A model generated the notes under the pieces. That model searched no databases. It saw only the letters and a program-made list of their open reading frames with translations, and was not told the origin of the DNA. A program made the position numbers and the translations under genes. Positions 36,764 to 46,293 of a DNA stretch of 64,000 bases are shown here, piece after piece. How positions within the stretch are numbered: the first letter of the stretch is position 1; every line of letters starts with the position of its first letter. The DNA lies in NCBI GenBank assembly GCA_023417655.1, contig JAEZFD010000023.1, positions 1 to 64,000 of the forward strand, written 5' to 3'. The stretch is from Planctomycetota bacterium (GTDB lineage: Bacteria; Planctomycetota; Planctomycetia; Planctomycetales; Planctomycetaceae).

Positions 36764-38245
36764 TCAATCGAGGCTGACGGTGACCGTTTTGTGCTCGAGG
36801 TAATTGGACAGAGCCGATTCACCCAGTTCGCGTCCGATTCCGGATTGCTTGTAGCCACCGAACGGAGCACCGGCGTCGAAGACGTCGTAGCAGTTCACCC
36901 AGACGGTGCCGGCGCGAAGAGCGGCGGCGACCTTGTGAGCTTTTGCGACATCTCGGGTCCAGACGGCCGCAGCCAGACCGAAGGTCGTCTTGTTCCCTCG
37001 CTGAATCACTTCGTCGACGCTGCTGAACGGCAGGATGCTCAGCACGGGGCCGAAGATTTCGTCGGTCGCAATGGCCATCTCGTCTTTGACGTTATCGAAG
37101 ACAGTGGGCTCGACAAAGAAACCTTTGTCACCATGTCGGTTTCCACCGATGACGCAATCGGCGCCTTCTTTCTTCCCCTGTTCGATGTAGCCCATGATCT
37201 TGTTGAACTGATCCTTGTCGATCTGCGGACCATGGGTCGTACTTGTGTCGAACGGGTTGCCGGTCTTACGTTCCTTCGCCTTGGCAACAACTTCTTTCAC
37301 GAAGTCTTTGTGAATGGACTTTTCCACAAACAGGCGGCTCCCGGCACAGCAGCACTGACCTTGATTGAAAAACAATCCGAACTCGGCCCCATGAACCGCT
37401 GCGTCGATGTCGGCGTCGGCGAAAATGATGTTCGGGCTCTTTCCCCCGAGCTCGAATGTCGTCCGCTTCATCGTTCCGGCTGCTTCACGCATGATGATCT
37501 GGCCGGTCTCGGTCGAGCCTGTGAAGGCGATCTTGTCGACGTCAGGATGCCGGACGATGGCAGCGCCTGTGTCTCCGAATCCGGTGACGATGTTAATGAC
37601 GCCATCAGGAATTCCGGCTTCCTGAGCAAGTTCCGCGAGCCGCAGGCAGGAGAGCGGCGTCTGTTCCGCTGGCTTCATGACGATGGTGCAACCGGTTGCC
37701 AGGGCCGGGCCCCATTTCCAGGCAACCATCAGTGCCGGGAAGTTCCAGGGAATGATCTGGCCAACAACTCCAACCGGTTCTTTCCGGCTGTAGCTGAAGT
37801 AATTGCCGCGAACAGGAATCGTCAGACCATGAATCTTGTCAGCCCAGCCAGCGTAATATCGCAGAGTATCGACGACGAGCGGCAGGTCGGCGTTGCGGGC
37901 GTCGACAATTGGCTTGCCGTTGTCGAGTGTTTCGAGGGCCGCCAGTTCATCGATGTGAGATTCGATCAGGTCGGCCAGTCGGAAGATCAAGGTTCCCCGA
38001 TCGCGGGCATCCATCGTTGCCCAGGGGCCTGACTCGAAGGCACGGCGAGCGGCTTTCACTGCGAGGTCGACGTCAGCGGCGTTCGCTTTGGCGACATCGG
38101 CGATTTTCTCCTCGGTCGCAGGGTGAAATGTCGGGAAGGTCTCGCCGCTCACGGAGTCACACCACTTCCCGTCGATCAGGAGTTGGGTGCGGCGGATCTT
38201 GGGGGGGGTATGAACCTTCGGCGGCGCAGCGACGGCAGTTGACAT
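36764..38245 (-). CDS. NAD(P)-dependent aldehyde dehydrogenase
   Basis: A 493-residue aldehyde dehydrogenase of the ALDH1/2-like class, oxidising aldehydes to acids. The start at 38245 (MSTAVAAPPKVH) is chosen because AGGAG lies six bases upstream; the frame extends 27 codons further. Motifs include IIPWNFP (catalytic Asn), FTGSTETG (NAD loop), FELGGKSPN (general-base Glu) and GQCCCAGSR (nucleophile Cys within three adjacent cysteines). The C-terminus is FGGYKQSGIGRELGE. Full length, cytosolic. It is alone with its own terminator. Physiological substrate unknown; similarity to eukaryotic-type and BetB-like enzymes is a family impression only. Confidence 0.95.
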   Translation of the reverse strand: MSTAVAAPPKVHTPPKIRRTQLLIDGKWCDSVSGETFPTFHPATEEKIADVAKANAADVDLAVKAARRAFESGPWATMDARDRGTLIFRLADLIESHIDELAALETLDNGKPIVDARNADLPLVVDTLRYYAGWADKIHGLTIPVRGNYFSYSRKEPVGVVGQIIPWNFPALMVAWKWGPALATGCTIVMKPAEQTPLSCLRLAELAQEAGIPDGVINIVTGFGDTGAAIVRHPDVDKIAFTGSTETGQIIMREAAGTMKRTTFELGGKSPNIIFADADIDAAVHGAEFGLFFNQGQCCCAGSRLFVEKSIHKDFVKEVVAKAKERKTGNPFDTSTTHGPQIDKDQFNKIMGYIEQGKKEGADCVIGGNRHGDKGFFVEPTVFDNVKDEMAIATDEIFGPVLSILPFSSVDEVIQRGNKTTFGLAAAVWTRDVAKAHKVAAALRAGTVWVNCYDVFDAGAPFGGYKQSGIGRELGESALSNYLEHKTVTVSLD

Positions 38246-38509
38246 CTGTAACTCCTGGAGATGAAGCAATCCGGTCAGGACGGTCGAACAGGACATCCGT
38301 TCTGCTGATCCGTCGAAGTCCTCCACGTCGCGGTCGGCTGATCAGGCGTGCTTCAGCCGGAGTTCGCAACGGAGGTGATCAGGAAAATGACCACACTGAT
38401 ATTTTGACGCTCACTGATGTGAGAGTCCAGTGCCGCACCTGTTGCCGCTTGTCCAGCTCAGCTGATTTCCCTGTCCGCGAGTGACGCCGAGGCATACGGC
38501 ATGGCAGAT

Positions 38510-39811
38510 TTACCGGCCTTTGTTCTCGATGCGATAGAGATGATTCTCACTTCGCAAGAAGATGGCATTATCGGCGATGGCATATGAGGCGAAGGTGCGT
38601 TCGTCCTTATCGAGCTGGCTTTCTGCCAGAACTTCAAACTTCGGCGATGCTGCGATCACCGTCGTGTGGCCTTGCTCATCCTGAAAGTAGACACGGTTTT
38701 CAAGGAGCAATGGGGAAGCCGAGAAGTTTCCACCGAGGCGCTGTTGCCAGTGTTCTTCGCCGGTCACGGCATCAACGCAACGGGCGATTCCCTTGTCGGA
38801 GACAAAGAAGAGAAGCTTGTCGACGAGCAACAGTGAAGGGGAGTGAGGAACCTGTTTGTCGGTTTCCCAGCGAATATGGGTCGCGGTAACGTCGCCGGTT
38901 CCGGTCGGATCAATTGCGAACAGCTTAGGCTTATTATATCCGCTGCAAACATAGACCAGACCGTTGCCGTACACCGGCCGAGGAATCACGGAGTAGCCTT
39001 CACCGTAACTCGCCTTCCAGATCTCTTTTCCCGTCTGGGGCTCATAGGCAATGACTCCGCCGCTACCAGGACAGATCGCCTGTTGCTGTCCGTTCACGGT
39101 GATCAGCAACGGCGTTGAGAACGAGAAGCCTTTGCTGGCGGTGAACGATCGATTTTCTTTCCAGCGTGTTTCTCCGGTTTTCTTGTCGAGACCGATGACA
39201 TACTGCTGATCAGTGCCGTCACAGCAGATGATCAGAACGTCCCCAGCCAGAGCAGGAGATCCCCCATTGCCATGCTGCGGCTCATAGTCGAGGACTCGCT
39301 TCCAGACGACATTGCCATCCAGTGTCAGCCGGGCAGTGCCGTTGGAACCGAAGTGAAGGTAGAGTCCGTCGCCTTCGACAATCGGAGTCGGGCTCGCATG
39401 GCTGTTTTTCTTATGGATCTGCACATTCGTCGGGTGCTGCAGAACGGTCTTTTCCCAGATCTGTTCGCCGGTCTTCGCATTCAGGCAGACCGCTCCCAGA
39501 ATGACCTCGCCTTTATCGTTCTCGCCCTCTCCCTTAGTGACCGTCGAGGTAGTGAGGTAAATGCGATCTTTTACGATGACGGGGGAAGACCACGCGATCC
39601 CTTTGACGGGACGTTTCCAGGTGATGTTCGTCGACTCATCCCATTTCAAAGGGAAGTTTGCCCCGCCGGCGTGTCCTTGTCCTTGAGGACCCCGAAATTC
39701 AGGCCAGTCATCGGCTCGACTTTCGGAGGCCATCAACAGGACAGCCAGCAACCCTGAGAGGGCCGCACACAGCCAGCAACACAGAACGAAGCGTCGATTC
39801 TGAGAGAGCAC
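38510..39811 (-). CDS. Secreted PQQ-like beta-propeller protein
   Basis: A 433-residue exported protein from a GTG start at 39811 (AAAAGGATCTGAC precedes it); the frame stays open 42 codons upstream but without a site. The signal peptide spans FVLCCWLCAALSGLLAVLLM with cleavage near SRA. The mature protein begins DDWPEFRGPQGQG, a hallmark of the very common planctomycete propeller family, and contains repeated blades with tryptophan-docking-like segments: GVIAYEPQTGKEIWKASYG, AVTGEEHWQQRLGG, GLDKKTGETRWKEN. No dehydrogenase catalytic set is evident, so it is more a BamB/PQQ-repeat structural fold than an enzyme. Periplasmic; binding partner unknown. Confidence 0.9.
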   Translation of the reverse strand: MLSQNRRFVLCCWLCAALSGLLAVLLMASESRADDWPEFRGPQGQGHAGGANFPLKWDESTNITWKRPVKGIAWSSPVIVKDRIYLTTSTVTKGEGENDKGEVILGAVCLNAKTGEQIWEKTVLQHPTNVQIHKKNSHASPTPIVEGDGLYLHFGSNGTARLTLDGNVVWKRVLDYEPQHGNGGSPALAGDVLIICCDGTDQQYVIGLDKKTGETRWKENRSFTASKGFSFSTPLLITVNGQQQAICPGSGGVIAYEPQTGKEIWKASYGEGYSVIPRPVYGNGLVYVCSGYNKPKLFAIDPTGTGDVTATHIRWETDKQVPHSPSLLLVDKLLFFVSDKGIARCVDAVTGEEHWQQRLGGNFSASPLLLENRVYFQDEQGHTTVIAASPKFEVLAESQLDKDERTFASYAIADNAIFLRSENHLYRIENKGR

Positions 39812-39890
39812 GTCAGATCCTTTTCGTCTTACAGACAGACTGAACAGACAGACCGACAGTGAGGCAAACGTGAGCGGCTTTGGGGAAAAT

Positions 39891-39930
39891 CGCCCCTTCT
39901 GTGGATCAGGTTCCTGCAACAGAAGGGGCG
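39891..39930 (-). terminator. Intrinsic terminator of the phosphoglycerate mutase gene
   Basis: A perfect 12-bp stem, CGCCCCTTCTGT (39891-39902) with ACAGAAGGGGCG (39919-39930). On the minus strand it is followed by ATTTT. It starts 25 bases beyond the mutase stop at 39955 and separates that gene from the propeller-protein gene. Confidence 0.85.
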
Positions 39931-39954
39931 GCTTCAATCATTCCATGGGGTGCT

Positions 39955-41163
39955 TTATGCACCGAACTTCTCGAGGCGATCGGCATGTGCCAGAGCCATC
40001 AGCATCAGATGCTTGGCTTGGAACTGTCCGAGTCCACCCAGTCGACAGGCGGATTCATTGAACTCGCTGCTGCCGTCGAAGCGACAATGATCAGCGGCGA
40101 TCATTGTCGGGACCGGGTGCCAGCTGTGTGACTTCATCTTGCTCGGTGTACTGTGATCGCCGGTCACAATCAGCACGGTGGGGTTCAGTGCTGTGATAGC
40201 CGGAATGGCAGCATCGAGTTCTTCGATCCGCTTCACCTTCGCATCAAAGTTCCCATCTTCGCCTGTCGAATCGGTGTACTTGAAGTGCATGAAGAAGAAG
40301 TCGTAATCATTCCAGGCGGCTTTCAGTCGGGCACACTGATCTTCCAGTGTCTGTCCGGCCTCCAGGACGTCCATGCTCACGAGGCGAGCAAGTCCGCGGT
40401 ACATTGGATAGACGGCAATTGCCCCGGCTTTGGTTCCGTAAACTTCTTCAAATGTCGGAATCGGTGGACGCTTGGCAATTCCGCGGAGCATCAGGAAGTT
40501 GGCCGGCTGGTCGTTCTTCAGAATTTCGCGAGCCTGACGCAGGAACTCTTTCGCCACTTCGACGGTCTTGGCCGACTCCGCATCACGAGCGGCGGGATCC
40601 AGTGGAGCAACGCCTGTTGCCTGAGGATCGGTGTCATTGACGTTTCCGCCCAAGCCAGCTGCGCGGAAGACGACGACGAGTCGGTATTCCTTCACATGCT
40701 GAACGAAGACTTCGACGCCGGGAATCTTGATCTGGTTGAGTTTCTCACAGAGGGGGGCCGCTTTCTCAGAAGAGATTCGTCCGGCGCGACGATCAGAAAT
40801 GTTCCCCTTTTCATCGAGCGTACAGAAGTTCCCGCGGATCGCGACGTCGTTTGGGCCGAGGTCGAAGTCGATTCCGAGGGCTTCGAGAACTCCACGGCCG
40901 ATCTGGAATTCCAGTGGGTCATATCCGAACAGTCCGAGGTGCCCGGGACCGCTTCCCGGCGTAATGCCCGGCAGAACAGGTGTGCTCAACCCGAGTGTGC
41001 CCCGTTTGGCGAGTGCGTCGAGATTCGGGGTCTTTGCGGTTTCCAGTTCCGTCTTTCCGCCTGGCTGCAGCGGCAGGCCCCCCAGTCCGTCTGCGACCAG
41101 CAGGACGATTTTGGAGTCATTCTTTTTCTGCAGCTCTCGGGTCAGTGTGTGAATTTCGCTCAT
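39955..41163 (-). CDS. apgM: 2,3-bisphosphoglycerate-independent phosphoglycerate mutase, archaeal type
   Basis: A 402-residue enzyme of the alkaline-phosphatase superfamily interconverting 3- and 2-phosphoglycerate in glycolysis. It is of the short archaeal aPGAM type (about 400 residues) rather than the 510-residue GpmI type. Metal and catalytic motifs are VLLVADGLGG (Asp 25), GITPGSGPGHLGLFGYDP (phospho-Ser 71) and, at the C-terminus, FFMHFKYTDSTGEDGN with IVTGDHSTPSK. I choose the ATG at 41163 (MSEIHTLTRE), which matches the family N-terminus and has GAGTGAGG upstream; the frame extends 19 codons. Ends in an intrinsic terminator. Cytosolic. Confidence 0.93.
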   Translation of the reverse strand: MSEIHTLTRELQKKNDSKIVLLVADGLGGLPLQPGGKTELETAKTPNLDALAKRGTLGLSTPVLPGITPGSGPGHLGLFGYDPLEFQIGRGVLEALGIDFDLGPNDVAIRGNFCTLDEKGNISDRRAGRISSEKAAPLCEKLNQIKIPGVEVFVQHVKEYRLVVVFRAAGLGGNVNDTDPQATGVAPLDPAARDAESAKTVEVAKEFLRQAREILKNDQPANFLMLRGIAKRPPIPTFEEVYGTKAGAIAVYPMYRGLARLVSMDVLEAGQTLEDQCARLKAAWNDYDFFFMHFKYTDSTGEDGNFDAKVKRIEELDAAIPAITALNPTVLIVTGDHSTPSKMKSHSWHPVPTMIAADHCRFDGSSEFNESACRLGGLGQFQAKHLMLMALAHADRLEKFGA

Positions 41164-41325
41164 CGCCTCACTCAGGTCATCAATCACAATCGAAGTCCAT
41201 TCTGCGGAGGCGACCAGCACTCAGTTGCCGATCGACCTGACTTGCCGCAGCGGGCATTCACTGTAGCAGTTTTTTCAGGCCGGGAGAAAGCAGGGAACCG
41301 ACCGGAATTTCCCGTCCATCACGGT

Positions 41326-42093
41326 TTAATAATCGAGGCTCGCCCCGCCTTCGACTTCGATTCCCTGACCGGTCACAAAGCTGGAGTCCTCCGTCGCCAG
41401 AAACAGGCTGACGCGTCCAATTTCCTCGGGATCTGCCATCCGGCCGAGGACCTGAAGTTCGGACACCCGGCGTAATGCCGACTCCGGGTCCGGGAGTGTC
41501 GCCGCCCAGTCTCGCATGAGCGGCGTGTCGACATTACTGGGGAGAATCGCGTTTACTCTGATTCCTTGAGGACCGAGTTCAACCGCGAGTGCTTTCGTCA
41601 GACTGAGTTGTGCCCCCTTCGTCGCGGCATAGGCCGAGGACTGGTGCTGCCCGAGAACGGCCGTCATTGAACTCATGATGACGATCGTCCCGCGTGTCTT
41701 CCGCAGATAGGGAATCGCCGCTTTTGACGCCGCGAAGGTGCTGAGGAAATTCACCCGCAGCAATGCTTCCACATCTTCCAATCGGGTGTCGTCGATCATC
41801 GTCGCCGGAGGGTGAACCCCAACGTTATTGATGAGGCAGTCGATCTGACCAAAGTGTGCAGCGACCTCATCAATGACGGCTGGAATTCGCTGCGTATCAC
41901 GGGCATCGCAGTGAAAGACATGAACCTGTCCAGGACCCGTCGAATTCCATTGATCGGCCAGCCGCTGGCCTTCTTCGAGACAAATGTCGAGCAGGGCGAC
42001 TTTCGCCCCCTCCCGGGCGAAGACGTTGACGCACCCGGCTCCGATTCCGCGGCTGCCACCTGTGATGACGACTGTTCGATCGCGGAATCGCAT
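41326..42093 (-). CDS. Short-chain dehydrogenase/reductase
   Basis: A 255-residue classical SDR enzyme with an intact active site. The cofactor motif is TGGSRGIG (11-18), the structural motif NNVG, the catalytic Ser in IVIMSSMTAV, and Tyr/Lys in YAATK. The C-terminal SFVTGQGIEVEGGAS closes the fold. An acidic residue follows the second beta strand (LLDICLEE), which usually indicates NAD rather than NADP preference. The substrate cannot be assigned. It stands alone, divergent from the AAA+ ATPase gene with a 206-base gap. It contrasts with the SDR protein at 5879, which has lost these residues. Confidence 0.92.
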   Translation of the reverse strand: MRFRDRTVVITGGSRGIGAGCVNVFAREGAKVALLDICLEEGQRLADQWNSTGPGQVHVFHCDARDTQRIPAVIDEVAAHFGQIDCLINNVGVHPPATMIDDTRLEDVEALLRVNFLSTFAASKAAIPYLRKTRGTIVIMSSMTAVLGQHQSSAYAATKGAQLSLTKALAVELGPQGIRVNAILPSNVDTPLMRDWAATLPDPESALRRVSELQVLGRMADPEEIGRVSLFLATEDSSFVTGQGIEVEGGASLDY

Positions 42094-42299
42094 GATTCGG
42101 TTGTCCTGATTTTTTGGAATGTGCGGCCGCCTGCGCCCGTTGCGAATGTGATTCCGTCAACTCAGACCAGGGGTTTATGACGTAGAGTTCATCAACCGCA
42201 CTCAGCGTGTTTGCCTGCAGGCTGCTCTGAAAAGGTGTAGCAGCGGCCGCTGTCGGCTGGCAAGTTATCGATCGTTTTCGAACGGACTCTGGTTCCACT

Positions 42300-43742
42300 A
42301 TGGATCTTCCGGCTGACAACCCTGATTTCGATGATGACTCTATGCACTCGGTCTACGTCCCGTCCGGACGCGGAGGCGTGGTGCGTAAGCAGGTTTCGTC
42401 GGACCTGATTCGCGACAACGCTCACCTTCAGGAGTTGTTCGACCGGGTTCATCAGCTCCTCGGAGATCAGACGGAGAGCTCTGCTCCTTTTGTCCCCCGT
42501 TGCCCGGAAACGCTGGCGGAAATGGGGCTGACCGAAGATGACGTACAGAAACTGGTTCTGAAGTTTCTCGCTCAGCGCGGATCGGCGCTCGGGCGTGAAA
42601 TTTCTCAGCAGGTCAAAATCCCGTTCGGCATACTGTTTCCTCTGCTGACGGACTGGAAACTCCAGCAGCTGGTGACCTATCGCGCCGCCGGGGAGATGGG
42701 GGATTATCTGTTCGCGATTGTCGAACAGGGACGCGAGCTGGCGCGAAAGTTCAATGCCGAATGTACCTACTTCGGATCCGCTCCGGTTCAGCTCCGGGAT
42801 TATCTTCTCGCGATGGAACGCCAGACGATTGCAGGGAAGGAAGCCTCTCAGGAGGACCTGCAGGAGGCCTTCTCGGATCTCCTGATTTCCGAAGAGATGT
42901 TCGATCGTCTTGGTCCGGCGATCAATTCAGGTCGCGGAATGTTTTTGTTCGGCGAGCCAGGGAATGGCAAGACAAGCATCGCGGAACGGATCACACGCTG
43001 CTTCGGCGACGCGGTCTGGATCCCGCGGACGCTCGGAATTGATGGCGATATCATTCGCCTGTTTGATCCCGGGGTGCATGACGAAGTTCCGCCAGATTCC
43101 AGCGGAGGCCTGCTCGATCTTTCCGGACTCGACCATCGTTGGGTGCGGATCGCCCGACCGACGATCATTGCCGGGGGCGAACTGACGATGAGTGAACTGG
43201 AGGTCACTCAGAATCCGATTACCAAAGTCTGCGAGGCTCCTCTGCAATTGAAGAGTAACTGCGGCACGCTGGTGATCGACGACTTCGGACGGCAGACGAT
43301 GCCAGTTGATGTTCTGTTAAATCGCTGGATTGTGCCGCTGGAAAAACGCTATGACTTTCTGAATCTCCCGAGCGGGAAGAAGGTACAGGTTCCGTTCGAT
43401 CAGCTGATTATCTTTTCGACGAATCTTGAACCCCGTGATCTTGTCGACGGGGCATTTCTGCGCCGCATTCCGTACAAGATCGAAGTTCCAGATCCCAGCG
43501 AAGAACACTTCCGCAAGCTATTCGAAATCATGGGACCCAAGTTCGGTCTGACCTTTGAACACGATGCTCTCGATCACCTGATCGAGACACATTATGCCGG
43601 AGGAAAGCGACCTTTCCGGGCGTGTCAGCCGCGCGATCTGCTGTTACAGGTTCGTAACTTCTGCACTTACAAAAAGCAGCCCAAAGTCGTGACGAAGGCC
43701 TCCCTCGATTTCGCCGTCGCCACTTATTTCTCGATGATGTAA
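42300..43742 (+). CDS. AAA+ ATPase with N-terminal winged-helix-like domain
   Basis: A 480-residue P-loop ATPase. Walker A is GEPGNGKTS (218-226), Walker B is LVIDDFG (324-330), and the sensor-1 region is IIFSTNLEPRDL with an Arg pair (LRRIP) as finger. Residues about 70-150 resemble a winged helix (DDVQKLVLKFLAQRGSALG, followed by an LLTDWKLQQL helix). The C-terminal lid has GGKRPFRACQPRDLL. It does not match a named protein I know; homologues are, from memory, conserved in planctomycetes. Cytosolic. It opens a plus-strand series ending in a fibre-like protein, an unknown protein and a STAS protein, but distances of 67 bases or more leave cotranscription uncertain. Confidence 0.88.
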   Translation: MDLPADNPDFDDDSMHSVYVPSGRGGVVRKQVSSDLIRDNAHLQELFDRVHQLLGDQTESSAPFVPRCPETLAEMGLTEDDVQKLVLKFLAQRGSALGREISQQVKIPFGILFPLLTDWKLQQLVTYRAAGEMGDYLFAIVEQGRELARKFNAECTYFGSAPVQLRDYLLAMERQTIAGKEASQEDLQEAFSDLLISEEMFDRLGPAINSGRGMFLFGEPGNGKTSIAERITRCFGDAVWIPRTLGIDGDIIRLFDPGVHDEVPPDSSGGLLDLSGLDHRWVRIARPTIIAGGELTMSELEVTQNPITKVCEAPLQLKSNCGTLVIDDFGRQTMPVDVLLNRWIVPLEKRYDFLNLPSGKKVQVPFDQLIIFSTNLEPRDLVDGAFLRRIPYKIEVPDPSEEHFRKLFEIMGPKFGLTFEHDALDHLIETHYAGGKRPFRACQPRDLLLQVRNFCTYKKQPKVVTKASLDFAVATYFSMM

Positions 43743-43809
43743 TGCCACCGCGCGCAACGGATCCTGCTGAGTTTACAGCAGTATTCCAATCCTGAATGAA
43801 GGACGCGCT

Positions 43810-45339
43810 ATGGCAGGCTGGGTTCCGGGAGTCATTAATGGCGGCGTCGTACTGAGTGGTCCGCAGACCGATGGAACTCATGGTCAGTCGCTCGTCACTG
43901 ACGGAAACGGGAATCTGAAGTTTGCTTCGATTTCGCCTGAGGCAGCGGAAGAGGTGATGGAAGATCATCTCGAAGCGGAGAATCCTCACCCTCAGTATGC
44001 CCTGGCAGATCTAACGACAGCTGATATCGATGACTCCTCTGGTCGCCGCTACGTCACTGATGCCCAGCGGGAGGTGCTGGAGAGCACTTCCGGAATCAAT
44101 ACCGGTGATCAGGATCTTTCGGGGTTTGCTTCGATCACTCATGAACACGTGCTGTCAGATATCACGGATGCTCAGGCGACTCTTGATCTGAAAGCCGACC
44201 TTGTCGACGGCGTTCTCCCCACGTCTCAATTGCCTGCTCTCGCGATTGTGGAATTCCTGGGCTCCGTCGACAGCGAAGAAGAGATGCTGGGCCTGACCGG
44301 ACAGCAGGGGGACTGGTGCATCCGGACAGATTTGCAGCTGGCATTCTTTCTCATTGCCGATGACGCGTCCGCTCTGGAGTCGTGGCAACAGATCACGACT
44401 CCAGGTTCTCCCGTCCTGAGTGTCAATTCGCAGACAGGGGATATCGTTCTGGGCCATGCGGATGTCGGGGCTGCCGCTGCCAGCCACACACACACGATCA
44501 GTAATATTACGAATCTGCAGTCGTCACTGGATGCGAAGGCCCCGCTCGCTGCGCCGAATCTGACCGGAACGGTGAACGTCACTGCTCCAGGAACGGCGGC
44601 GATGCACATTGTACGAACCGGGGCACTTTCAAACTTCACGATGCCCGGCGGCACGTCACTGTCCGTTTCTTCGACGGTGTCGTCTGTGGCGGGAGTTGCT
44701 GCCGCGATGGTCTCGGGCAATGCGTCTCAGTGTTACCTTTACCTGGGAGATACCGACAACCCGAGTGCTGGAGGTTTCATCTATGACAACAGCAATGACA
44801 CCCTTCAGATGAGAGCAGGGGGGAGTGCTCGAGCATCGGTTGCGAGTACTGTTTCGACGTTCTCCACTGACATCCAGTGCTTGAACTTGCGAGTCAGAGG
44901 CGCGTCCGGCATTAACATCGGGAATTCGACGGTCGATGCTACCGCAAAAACGGCCCGGGTCATGATGCCCTCTTTTTCTGTCGCATCTAACCCGTTCTGC
45001 CTGTTGGTAGGACTCGCTCAATCGAGTCAGAATATCGCGGTCTTCGGAGGGGGTGTTTCCGACGCCTATGCCGCAACGATCCATCGTTTCATTTGTGCGG
45101 CAAACACCACGACCACGACCGGGGCGACGGTTGTTGAATTTCAGTTCGGCAGGGCGGTCTTTTCCGTTCCGGTTGCATTGCCGTCGCACACCGTGGCCAA
45201 CAGTCCTTCCGCTTCAACCGCAGGAGACGGAGCCCTGATCTACTGCAGCGATGGTGACTCGGGGAGTCCGTGTCTGGCTGTCAGTAGCGCGGGAAGCTGG
45301 AAACGGATCGCACTCGGCTCTGCAATTTCTGCGACATAG
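43810..45339 (+). CDS. Phage tail-fibre-like protein
   Basis: A 509-residue protein with the composition of phage fibres: rich in Ser, Thr, Ala, Gly and Asn with few Lys. Motifs typical of tail-fibre repeats are NPHPQYALADL near residue 60, THEHVLSDITDAQATLDLKAD and SHTHTISNITNLQSSLDAKAPL, the last followed by APNLTGTVNV; the HxH elements resemble metal-binding fibre turns. The C-terminal half looks like a beta-rich trimeric shaft and knob. I see no signal peptide, chaperone domain or neighbouring phage structural or integrase genes. It is probably a domesticated or horizontally acquired fibre used as an adhesin or by an unrecognised device. The start has AAGGACG upstream. Confidence 0.75.
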   Translation: MAGWVPGVINGGVVLSGPQTDGTHGQSLVTDGNGNLKFASISPEAAEEVMEDHLEAENPHPQYALADLTTADIDDSSGRRYVTDAQREVLESTSGINTGDQDLSGFASITHEHVLSDITDAQATLDLKADLVDGVLPTSQLPALAIVEFLGSVDSEEEMLGLTGQQGDWCIRTDLQLAFFLIADDASALESWQQITTPGSPVLSVNSQTGDIVLGHADVGAAAASHTHTISNITNLQSSLDAKAPLAAPNLTGTVNVTAPGTAAMHIVRTGALSNFTMPGGTSLSVSSTVSSVAGVAAAMVSGNASQCYLYLGDTDNPSAGGFIYDNSNDTLQMRAGGSARASVASTVSTFSTDIQCLNLRVRGASGINIGNSTVDATAKTARVMMPSFSVASNPFCLLVGLAQSSQNIAVFGGGVSDAYAATIHRFICAANTTTTTGATVVEFQFGRAVFSVPVALPSHTVANSPSASTAGDGALIYCSDGDSGSPCLAVSSAGSWKRIALGSAISAT

Positions 45340-45393
45340 GATCGTTGGCAATTTGACCACGATACTCCCGCTTCGTGATCGACAGGGTCCATC

Positions 45394-45473
45394 TTGTGAT
45401 CCGCCGGTTCTTGCCTGGCGGAGCTGAGTCTTTCATCAACCGAATCGCGCGCTTCGCGGGCAGACGGGAGAGC
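45394..45473 (-). repeat. 80-base inverted repeat, left copy
   Basis: Reading on the minus strand, this 80-base segment aligns without gaps to 46931-47010 on the plus strand with about 64 identical positions (80%). The most conserved core is TTGATGAAAGAC. Both copies are in non-coding DNA and together flank two genes (45577-46906) in inverted orientation. Translated in one frame the copies share RLMKD..P.G.N, so a decayed short coding sequence is possible, though a non-coding dispersed repeat is simpler. Confidence 0.75.
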
Positions 45474-45576
45474 GATCGGCTCGTGTCGCGAAAAGTTTGC
45501 ATTTTCTGGAGCGGATTCCAACAGCTTCCCGACTCGTCGTCATCTCTTCGGCTTCGGCAACATTCAGGATGTCATT

Positions 45577-46293
45577 ATGTCTCGCCGCATCGGATTCTGG
45601 CACCTTCAATCAGGTGACGCTCTGACCATTCATCTCTTCCTCTGGTCGGGGGGAAGTCCGGTGACACCCGAAGAAGGGGTGGAGGCCGAGGAGGTGAATG
45701 CTGAATCGACGCCAGGCTATTACGAGGCCAGCGTGGATGACCTTCCGATCGGAAATTATCGAGCCCGGGTTTTTCGCGAGGCAGTGCTGGTGTTTGACGG
45801 CGCCCTGGCCATATCCGATCTGGAAACCGTCACTGTCATTGGTATAACGGTGCCCGTTCCTCCGCCTTCGATCGTCTCCGCTTTCTCAACGACGGCACTC
45901 TCTCAGTTGCTGCCTTATCGCTCCATTGGGGTGGCCGTTCCTGCAATTTCCGGCGATTTGCTGACTCCGCCGCTGATTCAGGGGGATTCGTATTTGGCGG
46001 ATCACGGGCGGGCGATCACATTCTCGCGGGCCGACTTTCCGGAGATCCCGTCCGGCAGCCATGTGAGACTCCTCGCACGCCAGTTGGATGACCCTCTTTC
46101 GCGGATTGAACTTGAGGGGGATGTCTCTGTCACGACCGGGATCAAAGTCGTCCGATTCGAAGTGACGTCTGCCGAGTCTGCACTATGGAAGGCCGGACAA
46201 TATGCCTTTCATGTGGAAGTCGAATTTCCCGACGGGAACTCCGCCACCTTCATCGGCCCTGATACTCGACTTCGGGTCGTTCCCCAATTTTGA
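45577..46293 (+). CDS. Beta-rich protein of unknown function
   Basis: A 238-residue protein I do not recognise. No signal peptide or membrane segment. The first 90 residues contain short strands (SGDALTIHLFLWSGG, YEASVDDLPIGNYRARV) reminiscent of an immunoglobulin-like or phage baseplate accessory domain; the second half continues with an apparent second beta domain (ARQLDDPLSRIELEGDV, YAFHVEVEFPDGNSATF). AGGA sits seven bases before the ATG. It follows the fibre-like gene by 237 bases, within which the left copy of the 80-base repeat lies. It might be a structural partner of the fibre, but this rests on position and composition alone. Confidence 0.65.
   Translation: MSRRIGFWHLQSGDALTIHLFLWSGGSPVTPEEGVEAEEVNAESTPGYYEASVDDLPIGNYRARVFREAVLVFDGALAISDLETVTVIGITVPVPPPSIVSAFSTTALSQLLPYRSIGVAVPAISGDLLTPPLIQGDSYLADHGRAITFSRADFPEIPSGSHVRLLARQLDDPLSRIELEGDVSVTTGIKVVRFEVTSAESALWKAGQYAFHVEVEFPDGNSATFIGPDTRLRVVPQF

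Noticed and set aside
36791..38032. 413-codon plus-strand frame over the aldehyde dehydrogenase gene
   Set aside because: Antisense shadow of a well-conserved gene, with no family resemblance.
40153..41475. 440-codon plus-strand frame over the phosphoglycerate mutase gene
   Set aside because: It is antisense to a clearly recognised enzyme; it arises from third-position GC bias.
43764..43781. CTGCTG/CAGCAG hairpin after the AAA+ ATPase gene
   Set aside because: Only six base pairs and no T-run, so I do not call it a terminator.
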